Shown piece after piece: positions 1 through 7,825 of a DNA stretch of 64,000 nt. Both the position numbers and the translations under genes were made by a program. The stretch is taken from positions 366,246-430,245 of the forward strand of contig NZ_FSRG01000006.1 of assembly GCF_900129975.1 (NCBI RefSeq). Direction: 5' to 3'. This DNA comes from Halodesulfovibrio marinisediminis DSM 17456 (GTDB taxonomy: Bacteria > Desulfobacterota > Desulfovibrionia > Desulfovibrionales > Desulfovibrionaceae). Position 1 is the first letter of the stretch. Each line of letters starts with the position of its first letter. The notes under the pieces are model-generated. The model ran no database searches. It saw only the letters and a list, made by a program, of their open reading frames with translations, and was not told the DNA's origin.

Positions 1-371
1 TCGAACGGTGAAAAGCCCGCTGCAGACATGCCCACGTATGCTGTGCCGAGGAAGTCTGCCAGACCGACACCAAGGATGGTAAGAGCAAGGCCGGATACAA
101 CCTGATTGCCTTGGAAAACAAGACAAACAATGGCATGTGCAAGCCCGAAGAATCCGGCAAGAATACCGGCACAGGCAAATGCGAGCCACGGGTTGCCGGT
201 ATAATGTGAAACTAAAAACGCAAAAAATGCGCCGAAGATCATCATACCTTCAACACCAAGGTTCAACACGCCGGAACGCTCTGTCAGCATCTCACCGAGA
301 GTTGCATACAGAATTGGAGTACCGGACTGAATAGTCGCAGCCAGAATAGGAATAATAAGTTCTAAGCCCAC
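1..371 (-). CDS. ABC transporter permease, nucleoside type (partial)
   Basis: This is the 5' part of a membrane permease gene that runs off the left edge of the window. A GTG start at 371 follows a GAGG ribosome site and lies 2 bases after the stop of the preceding permease. The translation begins VGLELIIPILAATIQSG and continues through LTERSGVLNLGVEGMMI, the signature of the second permease of BMP/simple-sugar type nucleoside ABC transporters (YufQ/NupQ-like). With the neighbouring permease it should form the membrane channel for nucleoside uptake. No ATPase gene lies among the genes visible here, so it may be beyond the edge. Family is clear; the exact substrate is inferred. Confidence 0.85.
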   Translation of the reverse strand, partial: MGLELIIPILAATIQSGTPILYATLGEMLTERSGVLNLGVEGMMIFGAFFAFLVSHYTGNPWLAFACAGILAGFFGLAHAIVCLVFQGNQVVSGLALTILGVGLADFLGTAYVGMSAAGFSPF

Positions 372-373
372 GA

Positions 374-1435
374 TTATCCTCGCTTGCTTCTCTGGAATGA
401 GTACCAGTTAAAGAACTGCCCAGCCAACACGCTTAACAGAATAAGTCCCTGCATGATGCCGGTAAATGAAGCTGGCACCTGCAATTCAAGCTGTAAGTTT
501 TCTACACCTACACGCAGGCCCGCCAAAAGAATGGAGTACCCTGCAATGGAGGTAATACGCAGACGTGCAAGCCATGCAACAACGATTGCGGTGAAACCGT
601 AGCCCACCATAATCGTCGGCTGAAGACGGTTAAGCGTTGCAGATGTTTCAATCAGCCCTGCCCAGCCTGCCAGCGCGCCGCATATGCCCATTACCAGCAC
701 AACAAGAGCGCTGTATGGCATACGCGCATAACGGGCTGCACGAGGGTTCTCACCGCTAACCATGATTTCAAAGCCAAGGCGGGTATGTTTTAAAAATACG
801 GTTAATGCAGCCGCAGCGCCCGCACAGACAAGAATGCCCCAATGGATTCGGCCAAAGAACTCGCCGATAATTGCTGTGTCAGGGAACATAATGGTCATCG
901 GGAAGCCGAAACTTGCTGGATCCTTCCATGCGCCGTAGACAAGAAACTCTAAGAACAGGATACCGATGTAGTTAAACATCAGAGTCGAAATAATTTCGTT
1001 GAGTCCCATCTTTTCACGCAGCAGAGCCGGAATAATCGCCCAGAGACCGCCAAGCACTGCCGCAGCAAGGAACATAAGCGGCAACAGTGCCCACATAGGT
1101 GCATCCGGCATACTCAGCACAACCCAAGTTGCCCCGACAGCACCAAGAGCATACTGCCCTTCTGCGCCGATATTCCAAATCTGCATACGGAAGCAAACTG
1201 CAACCCCTAAGGAACAGAGGAAAATAGGGATAGCTTTGAGAACAGTATCCTCAAGTGCCCAGTCATGTGCAAAGGCTCCGTCCCATAACAGGTACATTGC
1301 TTCTAACGGTGGTTTTCCCTGAATAGCCAGCAACAGCCCGCTTACGCCAAGGGAGAATACCAACGCAACCAGAAAGATAAAAAAGGAGCCCCACTTAAGG
1401 GGCTCCTGACGTTTTTCAATAGTAAAACCTAGCAT
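374..1435 (-). CDS. ABC transporter permease, nucleoside type (YufP/NupP-like)
   Basis: A 353-residue inner membrane protein with about eight to ten hydrophobic segments. The central stretch IWNIGAEGQYALGAVGA and the following MGLNEIISTLMFNYIGI are typical of the BPD_transp_2 permeases that pair with BMP-family binding proteins. The gene sits 30 bases downstream of the binding protein gene and 2 bases upstream of the second permease, so the three are surely co-transcribed. Its predicted role is uptake of purine nucleosides or related compounds, supported by the xanthine-guanine phosphoribosyltransferase gene upstream. Substrate specificity is inferred from context only. Confidence 0.9.
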   Translation of the reverse strand: MLGFTIEKRQEPLKWGSFFIFLVALVFSLGVSGLLLAIQGKPPLEAMYLLWDGAFAHDWALEDTVLKAIPIFLCSLGVAVCFRMQIWNIGAEGQYALGAVGATWVVLSMPDAPMWALLPLMFLAAAVLGGLWAIIPALLREKMGLNEIISTLMFNYIGILFLEFLVYGAWKDPASFGFPMTIMFPDTAIIGEFFGRIHWGILVCAGAAAALTVFLKHTRLGFEIMVSGENPRAARYARMPYSALVVLVMGICGALAGWAGLIETSATLNRLQPTIMVGYGFTAIVVAWLARLRITSIAGYSILLAGLRVGVENLQLELQVPASFTGIMQGLILLSVLAGQFFNWYSFQRSKRG

Positions 1436-1465
1436 AAGCTAAGATACTCCAGATTAGCCCAACGG

Positions 1466-2536
1466 CTACTGGTTAGAGCCCTCAACGCCTTCAACAAACC
1501 AATCCATACCAGTAAGCATTGCGTCGGAAGCTACTTCACCTTTTGCAACACGGATAGTACCAGACTGATCTTTGATAGGGCCTGCAAACACCTTGAATGT
1601 ACCGTTTTTGATTTCCGCTTTGCGAGCGTTAACCATAGCCTGTACATCCTGTGGAACCATATCACCGAATGGTGCGAGATCAACTACACCTTCGGAGAGA
1701 CCCCACCAGTAGTTGTCAGCTTTCCATTCACCTTTCTGAACTTTTTCAATAACTACAGGGTAGAATGCACTCCAGTTCCATACTACAGAAGTAAGGTGTG
1801 CTTTTGGCGCAAACTCAGACATGTCAGAGTTATAACCGATGGAGTAGATGCCAGCTTCCTGTGCTGCTTCCTGAGGACCAGGGGAATCCTGATGCTGAGC
1901 AATAACGTCGGAACCGATGTCGATAAGAGACTTAGCAGCTTCTTTCTCGGTTGCTGGGTCGTACCAGGTTTTAGTCCATACTACGTGTACTTTTGCATTT
2001 GGGTTCACAGCACGAACACCAAGAGTAAATGCGTTAATGCCGCGTTTTACTTCTGGAATCGGGAACGCGCCAACGTAGCCGATGATGTTGGATTTGGTCA
2101 TGGAACCAGCTACAAGACCTGCGAGGTAACGGGACTGGTAAATACGACCAAAGTATGCAGACATGTTCGGTGCGGTTTTGTAACCGGAACAATGCATAAA
2201 TGTGATATTAGGAAATTTCTTTGCGACCTTGAGCATTGGGTCCATGTAACCAAAGCTGGTACCGAAAATTACATCATACCCTTTACGAGCCATGTTGTTG
2301 ATAACACGGGTTGCATCAGCACCTTCAGGTACGGATTCAACATAAAAAGTTTTTACGCCGTCCATTTTAGCAACAGCCTGACGACCAAGGTCGTGAGCGT
2401 AAGAGTAACCAGCGTCACCGATCGGAGATACGTACACGAAGCCAACTTTCAAATCTTTCGCCTGTGCTACAGTTGCACCGAAACCGGCAACAACAACCAT
2501 AGCTGCAAGCATTGCAATACCTACTAATTTACGCAT
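1466..2536 (-). CDS. BMP family ABC transporter substrate-binding protein
   Basis: A 356-residue secreted binding protein. Residues 1-26 are a signal peptide ending AQA, followed by the mature start KDLKVGFVYVSP. The segment GDAGYSYAHDLGRQAV and the later GRIYQSRYLAGLVAGSM are characteristic of the BMP/PnrA (basic membrane protein) family of nucleoside-binding proteins. A strong GGGAGGAAACA ribosome site precedes the ATG. The protein would deliver nucleosides in the periplasm to the two permeases encoded directly downstream. In many such operons an ATPase gene lies between binding protein and permeases; here only 30 bases separate them. Family is confident; the ligand is inferred. Confidence 0.92.
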   Translation of the reverse strand: MRKLVGIAMLAAMVVVAGFGATVAQAKDLKVGFVYVSPIGDAGYSYAHDLGRQAVAKMDGVKTFYVESVPEGADATRVINNMARKGYDVIFGTSFGYMDPMLKVAKKFPNITFMHCSGYKTAPNMSAYFGRIYQSRYLAGLVAGSMTKSNIIGYVGAFPIPEVKRGINAFTLGVRAVNPNAKVHVVWTKTWYDPATEKEAAKSLIDIGSDVIAQHQDSPGPQEAAQEAGIYSIGYNSDMSEFAPKAHLTSVVWNWSAFYPVVIEKVQKGEWKADNYWWGLSEGVVDLAPFGDMVPQDVQAMVNARKAEIKNGTFKVFAGPIKDQSGTIRVAKGEVASDAMLTGMDWFVEGVEGSNQ

Positions 2537-2613
2537 TGTTTCCTCCCATGAAACATCAATCCCGAATGGTAAAATGGAGTTGCAGAATCCCCTGCAACAA
2601 CCAGAACAACAAC

Positions 2614-3105
2614 CTATTTATTATCACTTACCCGCTTAGCGAGTGGCTCTGTAAACTGCACCTCAGAATCCCAAGGGAATAAGATCCAGGTATCCTGAGA
2701 GTATTCTCTGATGTATGTGTCAACAAGCGGCTTGCCTTCCGGCTTTGCATACAAGGTTGCAAAGTGGGCTTTAGGCAGCATGTCACGCACAACTCGTGCT
2801 GTTCCGCCAGTGTCCACCAGATCGTCAATAATCAGCCAGCCTTCGCCGTCTCCATCAACGTCCTTCAGGATATTCATCTCACCCTGATTTTTCCAGCTGT
2901 AGCTGTTGAGACAGATGGTTTCGATCTGGTAAATTTCCATTTCCCTTGCAAGGATAGCAGCCGGAACCAAGCCTCCACGCGTAACAGCGTAAATGCCCTT
3001 CCAGTCACCTTTTTTCAATAAATCCCAAGCAAGCTGCTTGGCATCCCGTTGCAACAACTCCCAAGATACAGGAGTAACTTTAGAATAACGGTTGGAGTCA
3101 GACAC
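2614..3105 (-). CDS. gpt: Xanthine-guanine phosphoribosyltransferase
   Basis: A 163-residue purine salvage enzyme that converts guanine or xanthine plus PRPP into GMP or XMP in the cytoplasm. The PRPP-binding motif WLIIDDLVDTGGTAR is present and the N-terminal WELLQRDAKQLAWDLL and GLVPAAILAREM match XGPRT. The length is close to that of E. coli Gpt (152). It lies 77 bases upstream of the BMP binding protein gene on the same strand, so salvage enzyme and nucleobase or nucleoside importer are likely expressed together. This pairing is the main support for purine-type substrates of the transporter. Confidence 0.92.
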   Translation of the reverse strand: MSDSNRYSKVTPVSWELLQRDAKQLAWDLLKKGDWKGIYAVTRGGLVPAAILAREMEIYQIETICLNSYSWKNQGEMNILKDVDGDGEGWLIIDDLVDTGGTARVVRDMLPKAHFATLYAKPEGKPLVDTYIREYSQDTWILFPWDSEVQFTEPLAKRVSDNK

Positions 3106-3218
3106 TGTAGTAATCCAATATGTATTTAAAGTGGAAGTATTTCGGTAACATATTTTTTCTGAAAGGAAAGAGGATGTATGAGTCCTCTCTCCTTCCAGAC
3201 ATACAACCTAATGCATAA

Positions 3219-4394
3219 TTAGCTAAGCTTATTTGCCTTTTTGGAACCAGAGTACAACTGGTAACCCAGCAGCTTACATTCAATCTTTGCACTAAAGAAT
3301 GTAAGACGCTTAAAGGTGCGTAAGCCAACCTGTTTTGCTAAGTCCAAGTTACCTGTAAAAATAAACCCGTTGTAGCCCTGACACTTCTTCTTAAAGAAGT
3401 CGCCAATTGCCTGATACACTTCGCCAAGGAAGCGAACATCACCAAGGCGTTCGCCGTATTCAGGGTTCATAATTACAATTCCGCCGCCTTCGGGAACTTC
3501 TGTCTCACGGAAATCGCACACATCAAATTCGATGTAGCGGTCAACTCCCGCAGCAGCAGCGTTCTTTTTAGCAGCTTCAATAGCTTCTGCACTCTTATCT
3601 GTTGCGATAATTCTGAAATTCAGTTCGCCGTTTTCAGCAGCTTCAGCTTCGTCGAGAAGCTTGTCCCAGCGAGCCTGATCATAATCTGGAAGGTGCATAA
3701 AACCGTAGTTTTCACGCATAAGCCCCGGCGCGCTGTTTAGCCCGATAAGTGCAGCCTCGATAGCAAGAGTACCACTACCACACATCGGGTTTACTACATT
3801 GCTCTTAGCATCCCAGCCACTGGCAAGCAGAGCTGCTGCGCCAAGAGGTTCGGACATTGGAGCTTTCCAAGGAAGTTTACGGTAACCGCGACGGTTAAGA
3901 GGTTCGCCGGAAGTATCAAGATACAGTTTACACCGGTTCTGAACCCAATGCAGAAACAAGACTGTACCTGTCTGCTCAGGACCGGAATCCGGCCTGCGAC
4001 CATGCTTATCGCGCATGAAGTCACAAATAGCATCTTTTACGCGAACGTTGGCATAACGAGTATCACGAATGGAGTCGTTCTGCACAAAAGAAGAGATAGA
4101 AAGGTAGCCGTCGGGCGCAATGATTTCGTCCCAGTCGATGTATTCACGAATGTACTTATATACATCGTCGGCATTGTATGCCCTGAAAGATGCAAGCTGA
4201 AACTGAACACGGTGCGCAGTGCGCAAGTGCAGGTTCAAACGCATACAGCCTGCCATAGTTGTGTATGTCTCAACAGCAGCAGTATGTTCTTTTTTTACAG
4301 GGAAGTTAAGTTGTTTAATTTCTTCAGCCAAAATAGGTGCAGCCCCACGTGGGCATGTAATAAGCACCTCTGACTTGCGGTTAAAAATACTCAT
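3219..4394 (-). CDS. THUMP-domain class I SAM-dependent RNA methyltransferase (RlmL/YpsC type)
   Basis: A 391-residue protein. Residues about 1-160 resemble the N-terminal and THUMP RNA-binding regions, and residues about 165-385 form an UPF0020-type methyltransferase with NPMCGSGTL at 202-210. It should methylate a guanine N2 in 23S rRNA, as RlmL does. The usual catalytic NPPYGERL reads N310-P-E-Y-G-E-R here, with Glu in place of the second Pro, a notable deviation. It is a single-domain enzyme, not the RlmKL fusion of E. coli. A short 6-bp hairpin (4402-4418) abuts the ribosome site. The gene precedes gpt on the same strand by 113 bases. Confidence 0.85.
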   Translation of the reverse strand: MSIFNRKSEVLITCPRGAAPILAEEIKQLNFPVKKEHTAAVETYTTMAGCMRLNLHLRTAHRVQFQLASFRAYNADDVYKYIREYIDWDEIIAPDGYLSISSFVQNDSIRDTRYANVRVKDAICDFMRDKHGRRPDSGPEQTGTVLFLHWVQNRCKLYLDTSGEPLNRRGYRKLPWKAPMSEPLGAAALLASGWDAKSNVVNPMCGSGTLAIEAALIGLNSAPGLMRENYGFMHLPDYDQARWDKLLDEAEAAENGELNFRIIATDKSAEAIEAAKKNAAAAGVDRYIEFDVCDFRETEVPEGGGIVIMNPEYGERLGDVRFLGEVYQAIGDFFKKKCQGYNGFIFTGNLDLAKQVGLRTFKRLTFFSAKIECKLLGYQLYSGSKKANKLS

Positions 4395-5024
4395 GATTCT
4401 CCTGCACTCTTCGTGCAGCTACAAATAAAAAATCCGGCAAAATTACACGTTCCGTCCGCATAATATTACCAGACAAAAACAAGGCTTGCGCCCTGCACCC
4501 TTTCAATTACCCCGCAAGAAAGCATCGCTGGCTTCAGCCAACTAAAAGCTTTTTGTACGAAGTTGATCTTACTCATTGATTTTCCGATATTTTTTATGAA
4601 AAAATCAGTATCAGTTCTTAAGATGGAACACGATATATATGAGTCGTGAGCAAGATGCAAACTCCCACAACCTGAGACACATTTTGCGTCTCAACGTGTA
4701 TCAATTCTCGAAAAAACTGTATCAACCACCTCCTATTTTTTTTCTTTCTATAAAACATCGCCCTACAGCCACAGTCCTAGAGTTGCCTGTTTTTCCAGAT
4801 ACGTTTAAGAGAAAGACACTATTTCAACAATCGGGCACACGCTTCAGCCACCATCAAACAGTCTAGACGCTATCACCATAAGGCCTGCTGCAAAAACACT
4901 TTTCACGCAGCACAACGTACCAGCTAACCTGTCGCCTTCTATCTTAGCCTTGCTTACAGATTGTATCATTACATATGGCAACGCCCGATTGAATACACAT
5001 TCAAGACACTACAGAATGCATACT
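4395..5024. other. Intergenic region between divergent genes, no gene seen
   Basis: This 630-base gap separates the methyltransferase (minus) from the glycosyltransferase (plus) and must hold both promoters. I see only a small inverted repeat, TGAGAC at 4673-4678 and GTCTCA at 4688-4693, which could be an operator or chance. No RNA gene or convincing open frame is visible. Confidence 0.5.
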
Positions 5025-6263
5025 ATGACGACAACCACACTATCCATACTTGTTTCAAGCATCAGCTCAACCGAAGCTGTTGCCCTGACTCTTGCCTCAT
5101 TCACGAATCTGCCGAAAGACCTCGAATGCGAAATTCTCATCACTGCTGACAGTGAAGCAACTCCTGCCATCTCAGCGCTTATTGAAGAAGTAGCACCGTT
5201 GCTTCCAGTACGCCCTGCTGCGCTCGAACTCACTGCGCCTATCAGCAGAGCACGCGCATTCAACCTTGCTGCAGACAACGCAAAAGGCGGTTATCTGCTT
5301 TTCCTCGAAGCAGGAACACAAATTACAGCAGAAAGCATCAGCCCGCTGCTTCAACATCTCTCAGACAATTCGTCCACCGGCATTGCAGCACCACTGCTCA
5401 TTTGCCCTCAGTCCGGACGAGTACAAAACTGCGGAACAACTTTTACTCCATCTCTACGACCACAGCCACTTTTTGCATCATTCCCTGCAACGCACCCAGC
5501 CGTAACCAAACAACGCTCATTCCAAGCGGTACCTGTAAACGGCATGTTCATGCGTGCAGAAACCTTCAAAGAGATCGGTCAATTCGACACCAAGTACAAA
5601 ACCGGTATGGAAGTACTCGATCTCTGCTGTGCAGTACGCAACAACGAACAGACCATTGAACTCATCCCGCAGTCCACGCTGCTGGAGCCAGATAAAAACG
5701 AGTCCATTCTTGAAGATGATCTCAGCATAGACACAATGCGCCTGAATGACCGCTGCAAAGGCTGTTTCGGGCCCGACAAGCACCTCATTGCAAAAAAAGA
5801 AGGCTACGTTTTCACAATTTCACCGTGGCTGGAAAGCTACATGACTCTTACACCAGAACGAGAGCAGGAACTGAACGAACAGATGATGCAGTCACCAGAC
5901 CCGTCAACCTGTCTGGCGCTCATCATTGAGGAACCTCTCTGGCAAACAGGGTATGTACAGCTCGCAGCCTACCTCGAATCGACAGGTAAATTTGAAGAAG
6001 CATGCGGCATCAGGCTGCTGCAAACGTTCTTCTTCCCGATGCTGCCGCTTTACCGCAAGCTTGCAGCCGTGGCAGAAGCCGCACAGAATGAGAGTCTGCT
6101 TCAGATGGCGAACGACAAGCTCGGGCATATCGACAACCAGCTTGAAGATATCAGCGCACTTACCAAAAAAGCAGCAGGACTCGCCAACTGGGCACGCAAA
6201 GCCAAAGAAAAAGAGCTTCAAGAGCTCTACGAAGGTTGGCTTAAGGACTTAGGACTGCTCTAA
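5025..6263 (+). CDS. Glycosyltransferase family 2-like protein
   Basis: A protein of about 412 residues. The first 230 residues read as a GT-A type glycosyltransferase: a beta-strand opening TLSILVSSISS, the ISRARAFNLAADNAKGGYLLFLEAGT block that occupies the nucleotide-sugar and DxD region, and the acceptor block VNGMFMRAETFKEIGQFDTKY. The DxD is replaced by E-A-G-T, so activity on a metal-bound nucleotide sugar is uncertain. The C-terminal half is helical, with no transmembrane segment. The start is ambiguous: the frame is open from 4950, and ATG codons at 5016 and 5025 are candidates without a strong ribosome site. I chose 5025 because the fold begins there. The acceptor is unknown. Confidence 0.75.
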   Translation: MTTTTLSILVSSISSTEAVALTLASFTNLPKDLECEILITADSEATPAISALIEEVAPLLPVRPAALELTAPISRARAFNLAADNAKGGYLLFLEAGTQITAESISPLLQHLSDNSSTGIAAPLLICPQSGRVQNCGTTFTPSLRPQPLFASFPATHPAVTKQRSFQAVPVNGMFMRAETFKEIGQFDTKYKTGMEVLDLCCAVRNNEQTIELIPQSTLLEPDKNESILEDDLSIDTMRLNDRCKGCFGPDKHLIAKKEGYVFTISPWLESYMTLTPEREQELNEQMMQSPDPSTCLALIIEEPLWQTGYVQLAAYLESTGKFEEACGIRLLQTFFFPMLPLYRKLAAVAEAAQNESLLQMANDKLGHIDNQLEDISALTKKAAGLANWARKAKEKELQELYEGWLKDLGLL

Positions 6264-6310
6264 CCACTAGCTTTATTTTTATTTTTGCCTTCAGCGACAC
6301 TGCGGGGCTT

Positions 6311-6600
6311 GCCTCCGGCGGCCAGAGAACCTTTTTGAAAAAAGGCTTCTCTGGACTCTCCAAAAACTTTCACTTGCGAAAACAGCCCGTTATTTACAAA
6401 ACCTCGCGGCTTATACACCACGACCTTTCACGAAACAAAAAAAGGGCTGTCCTATCAAAATAGGACAGCCCTTTTATATTTTTACGAAAGGTAGTAGAGC
6501 GTAAGCCGCAAATTACACAAGCAACGTGCTTAGCTCGCTATTAAAAGTTTCTGGAAATTCTTAAGAACCTCTTGCAAGAGGTTCTTAAGCCGCCGGAGCC
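6311..6600. repeat. Repeat element copy A with terminal inverted repeats
   Basis: A 290-bp non-coding unit bounded by GCCTCCGGCGGC (6311-6322) and GCCGCCGGAGCC (6589-6600), an 11 of 12 terminal inverted repeat. A related copy lies at 13621-13933. Shared blocks include CCAGAGAAC, GGCTTCTCTGGACTCTCC, CGGCTTATACACCAC and a GGACAGCCC terminator hairpin. Copy A also holds a hairpin at 6322-6354 (arms CCAGAGAA and TTCTCTGG) and a perfect 30-bp palindrome at 6560-6589. It fills the gap between two convergent genes. Confidence 0.85.
6440..6475. terminator. Bidirectional intrinsic terminator inside repeat copy A
   Basis: A hairpin with arms AAAGGGCTGTCCTA and TAGGACAGCCCTTT around a six-base loop, flanked by A-runs and T-runs on the two sides, fits a terminator working for both the glycosyltransferase and the opposing TrmH gene. 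Confidence 0.85.
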
Positions 6601-6633
6601 TAAACAACGTACTCACCGGAGGCTAAACAAAAG

Positions 6634-7224
6634 CTATCGCTCGAGCCAATCTTCAAGAACAGCTTTGTACTCTTCTTCAGTGTAGGTTGGCTGATCATAC
6701 TTACCGGAAAGCTGACGCTGACGGGAAGCCTCAGAGAGGATTACAGCTGCTGCTACGGATACGTTGAAACTCTGAATCATACCGAACATCGGGATGTAAA
6801 CTTCACCGTCTGCAACTTCTACAAGCTCAGGATCGGTTCCGCGATGCTCATTACCCATGATAATTGCAGTTGGCTCAGAGAGGTCGTAGTCACGAAGCGG
6901 CTTTGCGTTCGGGGAGCAGCTTGTAGCGAGAACTTTCATGCCTTGGGCACGCAGGGACTTCATAAGATCGTCAGTGTTGTCGTGACGTTCTGTATCTACC
7001 CATTTACGTGCAGACGCAGAAGATTTGTTCCCGAGTTTCGGGAATGGGGTATCTGTGTAGTAAAGGTGAACTTTTGGTACCCCAAATGCGTCACAGCTAC
7101 GCAAGATAGCGGAAACGTTATGTGGATCGTGTACGTTCGCCATTACAAGAGTCAGATCTTTCTGACGAAGTTTTAACACTCGTTCGAGTTTAGCAGTTCT
7201 TTCTGGAGTTCTTTCTTTTGTCAT
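6634..7224 (-). CDS. trmH: TrmH-type tRNA/rRNA 2'-O-methyltransferase (SpoU family)
   Basis: A 196-residue SPOUT methyltransferase. The N-terminus MTKERTPERTAKLERVL followed by LTLVMANVHDPHNVSAILR matches TrmH. The three SPOUT motifs are visible: NVSAILRSCDAFGV, IIMGNEHRGTD and MIQSFNVSVAAAVIL, which form the knotted SAM site. The tail LSGKYDQPTYTEEEYKAVLEDWL fits the extra C-terminal helix of TrmH, which methylates Gm18 in tRNA. The frame is open up to 7338, but similarity begins at the ATG at 7224, so I prefer that start. The precise tRNA target is inferred from the family. Confidence 0.85.
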   Translation of the reverse strand: MTKERTPERTAKLERVLKLRQKDLTLVMANVHDPHNVSAILRSCDAFGVPKVHLYYTDTPFPKLGNKSSASARKWVDTERHDNTDDLMKSLRAQGMKVLATSCSPNAKPLRDYDLSEPTAIIMGNEHRGTDPELVEVADGEVYIPMFGMIQSFNVSVAAAVILSEASRQRQLSGKYDQPTYTEEEYKAVLEDWLER

Positions 7225-7825
7225 CTGCACACCATATATCCTGTCAAATTTACCGGACAAAACCGGCAACAGGTTTGTCGTTGTATTAAGAGCCATTACC
7301 TGATGAAGCACGGAATTTAAGCCATCAGGGCAAGCCATAATTCATAAAAAACATGCGCACCAACAGCTGAGATGCCTTACACAGAAAGTTCCAAAAATGA
7401 GTCATCCCAAAGTGTATATTGGCATGAAACTGATTTTCTTTCTTGTAATGTTGCGCGAATTGGGTGTACAGGCTTTTACAGCTCTTGTCACGCAATGCAT
7501 AGTCGCGCTGAACTTGGTTAGATATATAATTTTTCGCGAGAAGCTTTGAAAGTCTAACCAAATGATTTTCAAAGTAAAAAAGACTAACTCGCTGCAAATT
7601 ATATTTTTTTACACCTAATCTATTGAAATGTGCATTGTGTACGAGTAAAAGAGCGACTTGTCTTCTAGTTTAATCCAAGAAGTTCGTGAATATACCAAAA
7701 ACCAGATGCACCCACACATGCAATGGAGAAATGGCAATAGTTGTCTTTGTTTTATTGTCCATTCCTACTGGTATATCTCGCTTTGTATCTGTTGATACAC
7801 AACTTGTATGAAGGAGTCTTACGCT
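7225..7825. other. Intergenic region upstream of nhaD, no gene seen
   Basis: This stretch lies between the divergent TrmH and NhaD genes. The part near 7224-7338 is an open extension of trmH that I consider untranslated. I recognise no known sodium, lithium or other riboswitch consensus and no RNA gene, although a promoter for nhaD must lie here. Confidence 0.45.

Noticed and set aside
1796..2527. Open frame on the plus strand opposite the BMP binding protein
   Set aside because: It is antisense to an unambiguous family member, with no ribosome site and an implausible composition.
7339..7825. Sodium or lithium riboswitch before nhaD
   Set aside because: Expected from gene function, but I could not find a matching consensus or ordered stems.
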